From positions 1,116,001-1,180,000 of the forward strand of contig BSBN01000242.1 in NCBI GenBank assembly GCA_027924645.1: 64,000 nucleotides of DNA, read 5' to 3'. Made by a program: the position numbers and the translations under genes. Below are positions 10,781-23,500 of the stretch, in pieces. The notes below the pieces were generated by a model, which worked only from the letters and a program-made list of their open reading frames with translations, had not been told where the DNA came from and searched no databases. This stretch comes from Cunninghamia lanceolata (Eukaryota > Streptophyta > Pinopsida > Cupressales > Cupressaceae). The first letter of the stretch is position 1. Every line of letters begins with the position of its first letter.

Positions 10781-13700
10781 CTAATCAAGAATGCATTCAA
10801 TCATTAAAAATTAAAATCAAAGCATCTACAAGAAACAATTTACATTCAACCTTCCAGAAAACTTTTCGTAATAACTAAGTTCTAAAATGATAAGATGTGT
10901 AAATCCTACTTGATATTATAAGTCTATGTTATGAAATCTCAATGTATACTGAAGGAGTCAAGGCAAACAAAGAACACATTAAACTCCATAGCCAGCAATA
11001 TAAAGTCTGGTTGGACTTGCCATAAAAATGGAAATAAGAGTTTGAAAAAAATACAATAGAGCTGCTAAACACCCTAAAAACTACTGCCAACCAAATGGTC
11101 CATATCATGAACTTACACCGAGTTAAATATACCATTGAAAGAATTCCTAAATTACTAAGTTAATCTATTCTTCATTTGTTAATCTTGTCAAACAGAGGAC
11201 AATGCCCCAGGTCCGGATGGGTTTTAAATTAACTTCTGCTAAGGATCTTGGTAGATTATCAAAGGGGGTTCAAAAGTCTTTAAAAGGCCAAAATTTCTAG
11301 ACAGTTGTGCAGAGGTATCGACTCAACTTTTCTGGCTCTAATCCTCAAGGGTAAGAAGGACTAATCTTTTCTAGGTCTTGTCTAATATCTTTGTCTAACG
11401 GCACAAAGAAAGTCATCACCAATGTTGTGGAGTACTCCGAAAGTTTTTCATCCACAACATGATCTATACTAAAGCAAAATCAAAAGTCATGATAATAAAA
11501 CTTGAAATGTCCAAGGCTTTTAGTCAGATGAACCACAACTTCATATATACAATACTCTGGAAAACATTGGATTCCGTCAGGAGTGGATAAAGGTGGTAAA
11601 TTAGGTGCATATGTGAAACCTCGATGGCTGTCCTGGACAATAGCAGTTCCATTAGATTCTTTCGGACAAGTTTGTCCTTATCCTATCATCTATATATAAG
11701 TTTTTCCTTATGCAGTGGACTTGAACTCCCTCAAATAATATTCCACATGAGGGTCGAACCCATTATACATTTTTAATTTCTTATGACACTCCTCTCCTCA
11801 GATGGCCTTCAGCAACTATTGCCAAAAGTTATCAAATTCATTCTTTATACTTTCCTATTTGCTTCTGGAAAGCCTTTGAACAAGCTGAATGAAAGTTTTA
11901 TCTGGTTGAATAGCTCAAATTTTAGGATTCTCAAGAGGTGACTGCTGCCATTACTTCACCTATTAGAGAAAAATGAGCTTTTATAGTCATATGGAAAACC
12001 ACAACAGACCAGCATAGATGCATCCTATTTTTTGTTTCTTCCCTAGTGTCCCTCATTTTATCTTCTACTAAATCTCACAGTTTGGGAAGTTAGAATAGAG
12101 GTAGCAGACCTACCAGCAAAAGAGCAATTTCTTCCTCTTGATTTTAGCTCATAAGAATACCTTAAAACCATATAATCTTCAAAAAAGGGGCACTCAGGGC
12201 CCCTCTAGATGAAGCATCTTTTTTGTAAGCCGAGGAAAGTATTCGTCACTATATCTTTGCCTGCCTGAAACCCAAGTTCCCTGGACTATCATTCTGCAAA
12301 ATTTCACCTTGCATCACAAGAAGTCCTGATGGAAGCAACGACATTTTGAATGAACAGAGAGAAAGTTAAGACACTACATCTAGTAAACAATAAGAGCATG
12401 AACAAAAGTTTGAATCTCCTTCCGTGAAATGCCATTTGGTATATCTGAAACTGCAGAAATAAAATAATTTTTGGCATTTTTCAACCCTGAAATGGAAGCC
12501 TGTAAAGCAAAGATAACAATTATGATGGACAAATTCCTAATGCTTTTAAAAAGGTTAAAACTTAAACTTCATCATGTACCTGGACACAAAAATAAAGAGG
12601 CTGATAATTAAGCGAATCAAGAAGCTGAGCTCAAACACAAACACCTTCATATCTTCTTCAAAAGAGCATGATAAAGGCCTTTGTAATATTGAGCCTGAAT
12701 CTATTAGCTTCAATTAATATACCAGGTTTCTCATTTGCTATTGTGCATCGCATAATAAAGTTTCTTTATTTTATTCTCAGCCTGCAGAGATTTATTATTT
12801 TATAACAGGAGGTCAAAAAATTTGGATGCTCTCTTCTAGCTGATAGCAAGAGAGGCCAGTTTATTTTGGACTTTTGCGACCCAATTAGACCCTCATAATG
12901 CTCAATTCACCACTCAAATTGTTGAGATAGGAGAATAAAATTCACCTTTTGATTGAGCAATCAAACCAGCTCAATATTAAACTTCAGCAAATCATGAAGA
13001 AAGAGCAAAACTATCAAAGGCATCTCAATCTTTCTTGAGCTCAAATTAAATCAGCAACACATGAAAACAAATCAAGACAATTCCCATGGTCTTCTAGTGC
13101 AGAGAGTGTCCAATGTGAGTATAGGCTACACCCTGTTACTGAGCATTTGGACAAATTGAAAGCTGAGAGTAGTATTATTCCTGAAGACAGAAATATTCTA
13201 GCTCCTTATCTGAGGACAACGGCAACAATGAAGATGAAGTTTAAGGACCCAATCATTGATGATACAGAGCAATTGCCATGTTTATTCAAATTTTTGTCAT
13301 CTTATCAATAACTTGATATACATTTTGATATGATTAAATATGAATGTAATCTGATCTTTTTAATTGTTTTTGTGGATGGCAGATCTGTTAATTTTATGGT
13401 TTAACCCCGTATTGTTTGTTAGTCCAATGTATAATCCAAGTGTTAATCAAATCTATGGTTCATAGAAGTATATCGGTCAACACACATGTCATTGTAGCTT
13501 TCATTTGATATTCATAAGTGACAACAATTGGTCAATTGAAAATACACAGTACGTATTTTGTGGAGTCTAGGCATTTGAGCAACAGTTAAATTTCTGTAAG
13601 CAGACAATTGCATGAATTATGCAACCTTGTACCTTTTGGCACTCTCCCATAGATGATGCGGGGGAAGATGCATTGTAATGTAACCCAGTCCTCTTGTATT

Positions 13701-16700
13701 GTCAAAAAAGATAAATATACTTTATCAAATTATGATGTATTCATGTCCCAACTGGAACTTGATGTTTGAATTACTATATGTGGCATACAGATGTTTCAAT
13801 TATTGATTTGGAATGAATAATGAGGTGGCATCAGAAGCTATTGCACAAAATCCCCAGGATTATGTATTGATTTAAAACAAAATTGAACTGCAATAAAAAA
13901 TAACCACTGCTTGCTGCCACAATTGTGTACGGATAATTGCACTGAGAGATGTGCATTAGAAATGTTGAAGCATATCATGATAATAAAAAATCCAATAAGG
14001 AAGGAAAAAGCATAATGCTATGATCAATCATAAGTTGAAAAAGAGCAAGGTATGAGCTATGCCCTAACCATACGATAATTGTCGTTTGATCTAGTTCGAT
14101 GCCAATGATCAATCAAAACAAGCTATATTGTTTCATAGTCAATCATCTTTCAAAAGATATTACTTGACAGGATCCCCATTTCAAGTTGAAAAAGAGCAAG
14201 GTATGAGCTATGCCCTAACCATACGATAATTGTCGTTTGATCTAGTTCATAGTCAATCATCTTTCAAAAGATATTAGTTGACAGGATCCCCATTTCTCCT
14301 TTAAGTAGCTGGCTTGACTATGGCCAATTCTTACTTTGGATGCTCTATGTTCTCCTCTTTGTGGCTGCTTAATGCTGGTTCTGTTAGGAATTAATGTTAG
14401 TGCTCACATCATTAATATTGTGTGAGGTCACATAATTATTGTGTGTGTTAGGAATATTATATTTGTTATGGTTTGTTAGTTTAAATATTAGAATATTATG
14501 TGTGAAGAAATATTGTACGGGATTGTAATATTCAAGTTGTTAGAACAACTTGTCTATAGAAAGAAATGGTTAGAGGTTATACTAGTTCTCCTATAATTTA
14601 GGAGATAACACTCCTATAAATATGTAATAGCTTATTGAACGAGTATGAAGAAAATAGAAGCATAGTATTCTCTGTGTGTAAAATTTTTCAGGCTTCTATT
14701 TTGTCTCTGTGCAAATTCTCTTATAGGTTCTCTGGCTGCCGACTTGTAGGACAGGTTTCTGCTAACTGTCCATGTTTTGGTAGTCTAATGGTTGCTCCCA
14801 TATACTTCCTGGTAGTACAAAAACTAAAAGAATCCTCTCAAGAAAGAGACTTTTGAAGATCAATAGTCCAGAAAGACTGTTGTAGTATTACATGAGAGGT
14901 AGTGATCTATTCTCCAATAAAAATTCAATTCCATGGAGAGTTGCTTCTCCCCAGGTATCCCTTGAGCTGCACAACTGCGATAGAAAGGTCATTTGTGGGG
15001 CTGAAGCTAGCGTCAAATGCTTCATGAGGAGATCTTGGAAAATGGTATCTTTTTCCTCTTGATGGAGAAGACTGCCATGAAGTACTCTCTTAGTAAATTA
15101 TATTACTCCTATGGACATATAGTTGTAATGGTTGCTAAAAGAAAGGGCATAAGTAGATATTACCATCCACAGTGAATCTCTCCTCATATTTCTAAAGTCT
15201 TGCATGTAAGAAAATAACAGAAACAATTTCCACTGTTGCATGGACACAGACACCAGAACTAGAGGATTAAACACTAGAAAAGTGGCTGCAAAATGTTGCC
15301 TCTCCAAAATACCACTCTCAGGCTAAAATTTAATAGAGCATTGAAGAGCAAGGCTGGGAAGGCAGAAGATGGTGACATCATTCATGACAGTGGAGGTAAG
15401 GCATTAGTGTGTTCTGCACTACGGGTCTTCCATATTGTGCCAACAATGTGGCAAAGGTAGAGGCCATGGTCATAGATCTTAAAATGTTACAAAACTTAAA
15501 ACTAAGAATATGATAGTCAAAGAGGATTCTCATATTCTGCCATAATCATCAAAGGTTTGAGACCAGGAGGTTACTTTAATGAATTTGTGGTATTCATTAA
15601 GAGGTGTTTAGTCCTTTCAACTTTGGGATCATATTGACCAAATTAGCATTTCATTGCATTAAAAGAAAGACTAAAGTGGCTGATCTCATAGATAATGCTG
15701 ACATTAACCTTAAACACGCTAAGAGCTTAGGATTATCCATGGTCTAAGGACATTGGAAGAAGTCATCAATCAAGATATATTATAAGCCATTAAGTGATCA
15801 TCGAACAAATCCTCAAAGTGGTGGCAAGATCATCTTTGATGATCTCACAGGTGAATCCATACCCAATGTCTTAGCCATGGCACATCATTTCTTCTCTACA
15901 TCAAAAGTTTACTGAGCTCTATTTGTCCTCATTCCAGAGATAGAATTTGCAGCAGCTTTGTCACCATGGAAGGACAGACTAAAGAATATGATTGTGCAGA
16001 GTTGTAAATCCTTGCAGAATATGATTACAAATAAAATATGGAAGAATTAAGATGCAAGCCTGGGTAAAGATAGAGTGACAGAAAATTGCAGGAAGAAGTG
16101 GAGTGAAGCATGAAACTCAAAAGCAAAGTCAACACAGCAACTCAGTAAAGTTGGTTAGAAGCATAGTTCCACAGAGTTTCAAAACGGGCGAACACAGGGA
16201 CCCGGGGACGGATTTCAAGGACAGGGGGACTATGGTCCTAAATTTGGGGATGGCAGGGGACGATGGGGAGAAGGCAGCACATATATAATATAGACTATAG
16301 TACTTGAAAAATTTGTAATGTTTGAAGCAGAAGTTTGCAAATACATTGTCCTCAAATTGTTAACGTTTTAAGGCAGAATAATGTTTCAGCTACACCAAGA
16401 TACAACAAGTGCCAGCTGATATTTAGTCATTGTTGGATTCAGTTGTAACTCATTTCAAGAAGCTGCTCTATAAACAAGATGAAGTGGTTAGGTCAGTGCT
16501 AACCTTACCAGTAATGTTTTTTCCTGTACCAAGAATCATGATCCTAAAGGGACCTTCCCAGCAGGCCACATCAAGGTTGGAATGCAGTTCTGGGTGCCAG
16601 TACCAGTTTTTCTTTTCTTAGCCTTTTATGGATCTATTTATAAAGCTTACTTGCATGGTTTGTTTACATATGTTAGCATTTTTTTCTATGACTCTCTAAA

Positions 16701-19700
16701 CTAGACAACTTCTAAGAAGATCAATGAGGATGTATGTTAACTTTATACCGCTTAAAGTTTCTACCAGCCAGGGCCTGTGTAATTTAATCTTGGATTATCG
16801 CACAGATTAAACTTTGGGCATGGAATTTAGGATTTTGATGTGGGGGACATGACAAGACGGTAATATTAGACATGGCCTATGGGACAATGACATTTACTGC
16901 TATAGTAGTGAAAGATTAGTTTTTGAGAAAGTTTCAGACACTCTGCCATGTATCTTCTTATAAATTTTCCTTAGAGAATAGAAATATTAAAGTATAGAAG
17001 TACAAATCATTGTGTATCAGCTTGATTTGGTTAGAAAAGTAACAAGATCAAACTGCAGAATTTGAAAATGGAGACATTTATTGACGCCTGATGGCACTGC
17101 ATCCATATGAATATCTAAAATGTCAAGTGGTTGTGATGATCTTAAAATTGTACGTACTAGAGGAATTCGGAAAGAAGTTATCAGTCTAAATTAACATTGA
17201 CACTTGATGAGTTATATCACAGCCATATAGTACCAAGCATCCTTCTGCCTATTTCAATGTCTTTCGGCAGCAGCTCCATTTGTATTAACGTACATGTATG
17301 ACACTTGATCAGTTTGTATAAAATATTAGTTTGTTACACAACTTGTCATTGCAGAGGTATTATCAGCTAGTGTTGCCTAACTAAGATACCTTTTAGATAA
17401 TTTCAAGCCTTCCTAGTTTATGATTAATTTCAAACCTCCACGGTCCAGACAAGAATGATGCCATATGAGACTGCCAATTAACTTCTTATCTCTACAGAAA
17501 AGGCCTACCAATACAGGCTACAGGGTAGTCACTTAAACAAAATAACCAATATTAAAAATTACATCCTACCAGAGGGTTGTAGCTCAATTGGTTCAGCACA
17601 ATTGGTGAGGGTGATGGTATGTTCCTTGATTACGCCATCCACCAAGGTTCAAATCCCCCCAGAGGTGCAATAAATAAGGGATGAGGCTGGGATCGTGCCC
17701 TGAGCGACTTTGGAAGAATGGATAACCCTTAGTCTTTGGCTCTCAGACAAAGAGGTATTAGTTTAGACTCATGCTCCCATATCAGGTCGGAAAAAATTAT
17801 TTGGATTTGACATAAACCCTCCATCGAAGAAAAATAAAAAAATTAGTATCACATCCTAACTAATACGATGTTTGAATTTGACTTCATCTTTTTAAATGCA
17901 AAACGGGAGGATTTGTATTATTTTTTACTCTTGAGGCATCTTTGCAAGTTACAACATTAAACCAAGCGTTGAGAATCAAAGATGAATTGCCAGCCACACC
18001 CACCAAGACCATTAGCATATTGTATAAATTTTGAAACAAATATTTTTGCATTGTTATTCTGATAGGCGCATATAAATATAATGACTAATATGACCATATA
18101 GATGTCACCAGGGAACGAGGAGATATATCCTTCCCTATGTTTTACTGTTGTGGATTATGTGTCGTACGGGTTTCCTGTAGAATAATTTGCAATGTTAAAT
18201 CCAACATGTTGAATATAAAATGTATGTTTTGTATGAGGTATATGGAAGACAATATACTACTTCAAACAATCTTACAGAAAACAGAGGTATGCTATCAACC
18301 TCAGTTTTTTGGCTATATACATGTTATACACCATATAGATCTACAACTATTGGACCTAAATGTATTGCATAAACACATGGGACCCATCATTAAAATGATG
18401 TTTATCCTTTGACTCTTTCTATGTAAGGTGCCAGTAAAAAGGTTGGAAATTTGCTGCATGATAATTACCCTGTACCCATATCAAACTCATGCTTGTCATT
18501 TTTTCATAAGCTTACCAAATCATGAGATATGATAAGACATTTTAAGTTTCAGAAAAGAGAGAATTATGGCTTACCCACTCTTTGATGACACGGGACTTGC
18601 AGCAGTTTCACCCTTCACCTGAAAAAACAGCCTTCTAATCTTAGAAATTAGCACATACATCTTTCAGTGTCAACTGCAGCAATTTTCAGAAAAATCAATC
18701 TGAATTCTGCAAGATTAATAATTGACAATAAATGCTATTTACTGAGCTTGGTAAAGTTAGTAGATTCTACAAAGTTGTATGTTGCTATCAGATACTAGCA
18801 CCACATTGATTGCACATAATACACAGCCAACAAAAAATCAACCATGATAACAGCATTGAAAGACTGCAACAGTTAAAGACTCAATAATAAATTGTAGCTA
18901 CAGAGCAATTTTTACTATCTCATTCACAGCCAACAGATGAACTCAATAATATTAAAATTGTAAATGAAAACAGATACTGGAACCAGCATAGTAAATCAAA
19001 TGTCCAGCATTGACAAACACCAAAAAGTTAGCCACCTAGTGGTGATGATATTATCACCATGTCTAGTTAAGCAATAATCAACTTTGAACTACACCTTTGG
19101 ATTATATTCTACATAACTAAAAACGTTTTTGAATACCATTCTTCCCTCCCAGGATGGAATGCACTAACTATACTGCCAAAAAATATAAACAATGTAAGGG
19201 AATCAGGTTCAGAAAGCTAACCGCAACAGCATTAGTAACCAACTTGGAAGCTCGATTCACCGAATTAGAAGAATGAGAAACAGATGCATCTGATCTGACA
19301 CTGATGAAACTTTTCCTATTCTCTGCAATGCAATGAAAAAGTAAAATTCTAAGTAACCAAATTATTTCTGAAAGGCAATTTCTAATCACAACACAATATA
19401 AATTCTCACCAAATCAACCAGACCCATCTTGGACTACTATAATGATCTAATCACATATTGTTACTATGTTAACAGCCCCCTAGTTGCCTGTGTGGATAAA
19501 GTGCTAATTGCATTCCTTCCGCAATTAAGCATCAGGATGTGATGATCTATAAGATTATCATTCTTTAGGTCAAAATGGTCTGTTAGACCTGCCAGAGTGA
19601 ACCACTTGTTTAGACGATATTCCTGTGAATGCCCAGTTCAAGTCTAAAATTTTCCAAGCCTTGTTTGATTGAAGATGTACTAGGTTGTAATAGCAAATAT

Positions 19701-20415
19701 TTATCGAGCTGTATCTAACTTCTTGTTCAAAACTTAAAACCCACTAAGAAGTAAACTCGTTACGTTTCCTTTTGGCGCTCTGTTTTCTAAAAATGGTTCC
19801 TATTATAACAGATACGTGCCATCACATCAAGTAGGTTGTACCAGTAATACAAATGTAACTTAACAAATCATAACATCACATTTATCATCTCCACTGCTGC
19901 AAACACAGCATTGAAACGCAGATCCAGAATGCCAGGTTGCTATTAAAATCTACCCCAACCAAACAATTATCATTCAAATCCGCCCTCCCATAAAATGCAT
20001 ATTCGAGAATCTTCACTACAAAATCAAAACCAAAAATAATCACTCAAATCCAACATCGCATAGAATAGGAATTTTAGAACACGCATTCTAAACCAACGCT
20101 AGCAATTATCATTCGAATCCACCCTTCAATAAAATGGGTATGTACACATTATAAAAGCAAAACAATTGAAATTAGATCCAGATTTCAAAGAACTTACAAA
20201 AAAGGATTCAAAATTGAGGCCTTACAAATGATAAGGACGAAACTGTTTCTACTTATATTGGATATAAAAAAACCCAGTAAAAATAAAAGCTGTAGATTAC
20301 CTGATTGAAACTTCGAGACCCCAATAATCAGTCTTTTATGTGGAGAAGCTGAAGAAGAGGGAGATATAAGGGCTGAGAACCCTCCAAACCCTTGCAGTAA
20401 CGCTAAACTTGCCAT
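9808..20415 (-). CDS. PDHB: Pyruvate dehydrogenase E1 component subunit beta, plastid form (four exons)
   Basis: Coding parts are 20301..20415, 19222..19322, 18575..18618 and 9808..10780, together 410 codons ending in TAG. All introns are GT...AG and phases join cleanly (1, 0, 2). The protein is the beta subunit of the thiamine-diphosphate-dependent E1 of the pyruvate dehydrogenase complex, which oxidatively decarboxylates pyruvate; in plastids the acetyl-CoA feeds fatty-acid synthesis. Residues 1 to about 70 are Ser/Arg/Ala-rich and low in acidic residues, like a chloroplast transit peptide. The mature part starts near [13 protein letters not shown] (88 on). The GEDVGHYGG motif (Glu near 115) is the conserved cofactor-contact region, followed by the GAEHSQRLE block and the C-terminal transketolase-like domain ([23 protein letters not shown]). 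Length matches known plant plastid forms (about 406 aa). No frame damage is visible. Methionine 20415 was chosen because it opens the transit peptide; an in-frame ATG lies 54 bp upstream. Confidence 0.93.
11190..11740 (+). mobile_element. Degraded LINE (L1-type) reverse transcriptase fragment
   Basis: In shifting frames on the plus strand one can read, in the right order, DNAPGPDGF (11198..11225), IDSTFLALI (about 11316..11345), [15 protein letters not shown] (about 11501..11545), then [13 protein letters not shown] and SIRFF (11588..11665). These correspond to consecutive conserved blocks of non-LTR plant reverse transcriptases. At least three frameshifts or stops occur and the catalytic YADD region was not found. 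It lies antisense to PDHB, so it is a dead insertion within the intron. The 3' limit is uncertain. Confidence 0.6.
14032..14296. repeat. Tandem duplication of about 150 bp, second copy shortened
   Basis: The 66-bp block from AAGTTGAAAAAGAGCAAGG to GATCTAGTTC occurs at 14032 and 14183. Each is followed by ATAGTCAATCATCTTTC...GATCCCCATTTC, but the second copy lacks about 40 bp between these parts. Intronic and non-coding. Confidence 0.85.
14382..14769 (+). mobile_element. Possible solo LTR in PDHB intron 3
   Basis: The segment starts TGTTAG and ends near GCTAACTG, approximating the TGTTAG...CTAACA inverted ends common in Copia LTRs. It contains a TATA-like CCTATAAATATG (14613..14624) at a promoter-like position and a T-rich stretch after it. 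No internal region, primer site or second LTR is adjacent, and the flanking five bases do not match. Strand follows the TATA-like box. Confidence 0.35.
16170..16282 (+). other. G-rich patch in an AT-rich intron
   Basis: Several runs of three to five G occur within about 110 bp (CCCGGGGACGG, ACAGGGGGAC, TTTGGGGATGGCAGGGG, GATGGGG). The composition is unlike the surrounding intron. The plus strand is the non-template strand's complement for PDHB, so the nascent RNA would be C-rich here. The function is unknown. Confidence 0.5.
17571..17850 (+). mobile_element. tRNA-derived SINE with target-site duplication
   Basis: The head has an RNA polymerase III A box (TAGCTCAATTGG, 17580..17591) and B box (GGTTCAAATCC, 17646..17656) at tRNA-like spacing. 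It is followed by a non-tRNA body and an A-rich tail (GAAGAAAAATAAAAAAATTA). Flanking 10-mers ACATCCTACC (17561..17570) and ACATCCTAAC (17851..17860) match at nine of ten bases and look like the insertion duplication. It sits antisense in PDHB intron 3. It is too long, and its cloverleaf too poor, for a functional tRNA gene. Confidence 0.78.
18575..18618 (-). CDS. PDHB: PDHB exon 3 (44-nt small exon)
   Basis: Acceptor TTTTTTCAG|GTGAAG, donor GTGG|GTAAGC. It encodes [14 protein letters not shown] plus two bases and keeps the frame between exons 2 and 4. Too short to appear as an open frame; found from splice sites and phase. Confidence 0.82.
19222..19322 (-). CDS. PDHB: PDHB exon 2
   Basis: Acceptor TTGCAG|AGAATAGG, donor GCG|GTTAGC. 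It encodes 34 residues (ENRKSF to TNAVA), including the basic end of the transit peptide. Intron 2 (18619..19221, 603 bp) follows. Confidence 0.85.
20301..20415 (-). CDS. PDHB: PDHB exon 1 (start codon and transit peptide)
   Basis: Encodes 38 residues from MASLALL to KFQS plus one base. The donor is CAG|GTAATC at 20300/20299. Intron 1 (19323..20300, 978 bp) follows. Confidence 0.85.
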
Positions 20416-20494
20416 TTCATATAAAATTGAAGCCCAAAAGCTCAGTAATATTGAACTGGTATTATGCAAGTGCTAACTATTCGAGCAACTGCAA

Positions 20495-20530
20495 TGCAAA
20501 ATTATAAAGGGTATTCAAATATATACGTAT
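20495..20530 (-). promoter_or_regulatory. Candidate PDHB core promoter
   Basis: On the minus strand a TATATAT string lies at 20519..20525, about 105 bp upstream of the chosen ATG, with a second AT-rich TTTATAAT at about 20500..20508. Either would give a short 5' UTR. The transcription start cannot be read from sequence. Confidence 0.35.
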
Positions 20531-23500
20531 TGTGCTTGTTTAAATTGCACTTTTTCGGCAAAGCATTCGGACGGAGGGACAGAGGCTTCTCTTCTTCTGG
20601 TTCTCCACGGGGTTTTTTGTTTTTATTCGATGAACATAATTTCCAATACGATCAACCCAAAACTCACTCCTTGATTGTAACGAAGTGCTTCGTTTTTTTC
20701 GTTTTTCCCTTAATTTTCTGCTGGCATTTGCATTGGATTAGTTGACAGACATGGTGTCTTTCTCTTGTATAATGTTTGTTTAAATTTTCCGGTTACCTTC
20801 CCATCCACCCCCACCAAACTCTTCCTTTGATGGAGGCTTGCACTCAATGCCATGTTCATTGTTGAAAATAAGTTCATCTTGTGAGATGTATAGGTAGTTA
20901 GTAGTTAGTTCTTAATTGATATGGAGACCCCAAAAAACTCATGGACAGTTGTGGGAGCAAGCAAGGGTAGGTGAGAGGTTAGTATTTTGTGGAGGCTCTT
21001 AAGGTTGTAAGAAATATTATTTAATAAGCCATACAATAGTGTCGTCAATTAATAGATGGTTGAGATGAAGTGAAGTCAATTAAAAGAAGTCATTTCATAT
21101 TGATGACCAGAATGCAAGTTTAACAAGTGTTGCATAATGATTAGATAATATATTTGAAAATATAGTTGAGAATAATCAAGGAAGAGGATTTAGTACTTGT
21201 GCACCTTAACTTTGTGCATCTCAAGTTTTTAAATAGTATATATCGATTTTTCGTTAAAAAATAGCTTATTTTTGTATGTAAATTAAGTGCTTAAAGTTAT
21301 TGTTTAGGGTTTTGGGCATCAATAATGTAGCCATATCAACTATGTCTTCACTAAGTTGTCTAAAACCACCTAAAAAAAGTGAGACTGAAATATGTGCACA
21401 TCAAGGCATGTACTACTCATTGCCTTATGTATTATCATGTGATTGGTTGTTTCTTTAATGTAACTTGTGAAAATAACGGCTACTAGTGCTCAATATTACA
21501 AGTAATGGGTAAAAGTATTAAAAATGGTCATTATTGTGCCACACCATAGCAATTGTTGGAGCAGTGGGTTCTTTCCCCTAATTAAAAATATTGCTTAAAA
21601 TTAGAATTAGAATTGTGAAATGCAATAATTAGAAAGTACCCTAATAATTTTGAGCTTTTTCTTCTTCTTTTTTAAGCATAAAATCAATGGTTGGTGTAAT
21701 AGATAGACTATTTATAGTTTAGTATAGTAGGGAGGCTATTGAATACATAGTTTATATAGTGAAAGCTCATAGCTTCACATTACAAGGAACAAAGTAAATA
21801 TTCACCCTTGGTCCACAACTCCACACTAGAATATAATTTGTGACACTATATTGAGTGATTTTATCATCTCTCTACTAGTTGATTATAGGTCGCATTAGAG
21901 TGTTGATGTTATGAAATGCCTAGGCATATTGGCAAGATGTGAAGGTTGGAAAGAATACAAAACAAAATTCATCTTGTAATGGTAAAATTGTATTGCAAAA
22001 CTTGTAATGTAACATGTTTGAAAATTAGTTTATTTAAATAAGTTATGTCTTAGTGATTATTAGTTAAGCTATATGCTTTGAGTACCAAAATATTGTGTTT
22101 AAGTCATAGCATTAGATTATCTCTCATAGCAATGTCATAAGAAATTGGAAGTCTCAAATAAATGCAATGGAATGTTACATTATAGATTGGAGTACTACGA
22201 GGCTCATTGTGTCTTCAATGACCATATAAGTAGTAATTTTCTTCAATAATTATACATTGTTATTCTTGAGAATGACATGAATTGCCATGAAAATGATCAC
22301 TTCATATCTCAACATAAAGTGTGAACAACATTAATGAAACAACTTGAATTATTAGAACTATATGGAAAGAAATATTTTCAATTTGATTCTATGAGAATGA
22401 GATCTAATATTCACTTAGATATTATTAAACACCTTGTCATAATTTTCCCTTATTACAAAAATAAACATGTGTCAAGGTCATACACAAATCATGGGTAATT
22501 TGTATGATGTGTGAATTTTCATGCCCTTGGAATAGTCTTGATCATTAATTTTGGTCTCTAATAATTCTTTTTAAAGTTTCAAATATAAATATAGTTTCAT
22601 GAAACTTATCTATGTAAGTTATATAAAGGTTTTGTTTTAGAACTTTTTCTTTAAACTTAAAGAAAATATAAAATCGCTTATATTAAAACAATTATCATAT
22701 AATGATTAGTCTAAATTGTTAGTGAGAGAAATTTGAGCACGTTAAATAATTTGAACCTATGTGAAGAGATATAATTTGATTTTGTATGTATTTTTTAGTC
22801 GTATTTATAGTAATTGATTTTATAGATTTGTTTGTGTTGGATTTTGTGCCAATATATTTCATTTTTCTTAAAGTTTGTATAATTTATTTACAAAATAAAC
22901 AATTTTAAATTTATCATTAATAGAGATTTTTATTATTTGCATTGGTTAGCTAGTTGTTCTAGGTGGGGTGAGTAATTTTTGGGATGAAAAAAAATAAAAA
23001 CAAAGTGTAGGTATAGATCTTGTAGCTTTTTTATTACGCCGAGAGGCGTTCCTACATTCATAGCACAGATGGGCGCTGGAATTTATAAGATGGAATTTCA
23101 AAGAAGCCATCACTATGCACTAAGATGAAAGAAAGAAACGTTACAGAATAACATATGAAAAGACGCACATTCAATCTATTTATATTGCCTCCTTAATTTT
23201 TTCACATGTAGAACGAACATATCAGATTGTAGGATATCTCTAGGCGTACCTTAGATATATTTTTTAAATATAAATATACTAGTTATTTCCATAAGTTGGC
23301 TAGTTGTCCTAGGTGGGGCGAGCAATTTTTGGGATGAAAAAAAAGAAAACAAAGTGTGGGTCTAGACATCATATGGCTACAAGATGTCATTTTGCATGGA
23401 ACTATCTAAAACATTTGTTATTTATGTGAGAGGGTAAATTAAAATAAATTTACCTAGAATTGTTCATCTTGGGAAGGAAAGGAGGATCCATTAGAGCAAA

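Larger units (their letters stand above)
10781..18574 (-). other. PDHB intron 3, 7.8 kb, with transposon remains
   Basis: A GT...AG intron of 7,794 bp between the 44-nt exon and the main exon. It contains a LINE fragment (11190..11740), a local duplication (14032..14296), a solo-LTR candidate (14382..14769), a G-rich patch (16170..16282) and a SINE (17571..17850). The remainder, including 11741..14031 and 14770..16169, shows only short open stretches that I could not assign. Introns of this size are common in conifers. Confidence 0.8.

Noticed and set aside
10781..10800. ATG at 10800 as the PDHB start
   Set aside because: It lies upstream of a good splice acceptor; using it would omit the transit peptide encoded by three well-phased upstream exons.
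15600..16090. Coding-like stretch in PDHB intron 3 (e.g. [14 protein letters not shown])
   Set aside because: Too many stops and no recognisable family; not enough to call a captured gene fragment.
17571..17671. A nuclear tRNA gene
   Set aside because: A and B boxes are present, but the stems do not pair well, no CCA-adjacent acceptor stem closes, and an A-rich tail with flanking duplication identifies a SINE.
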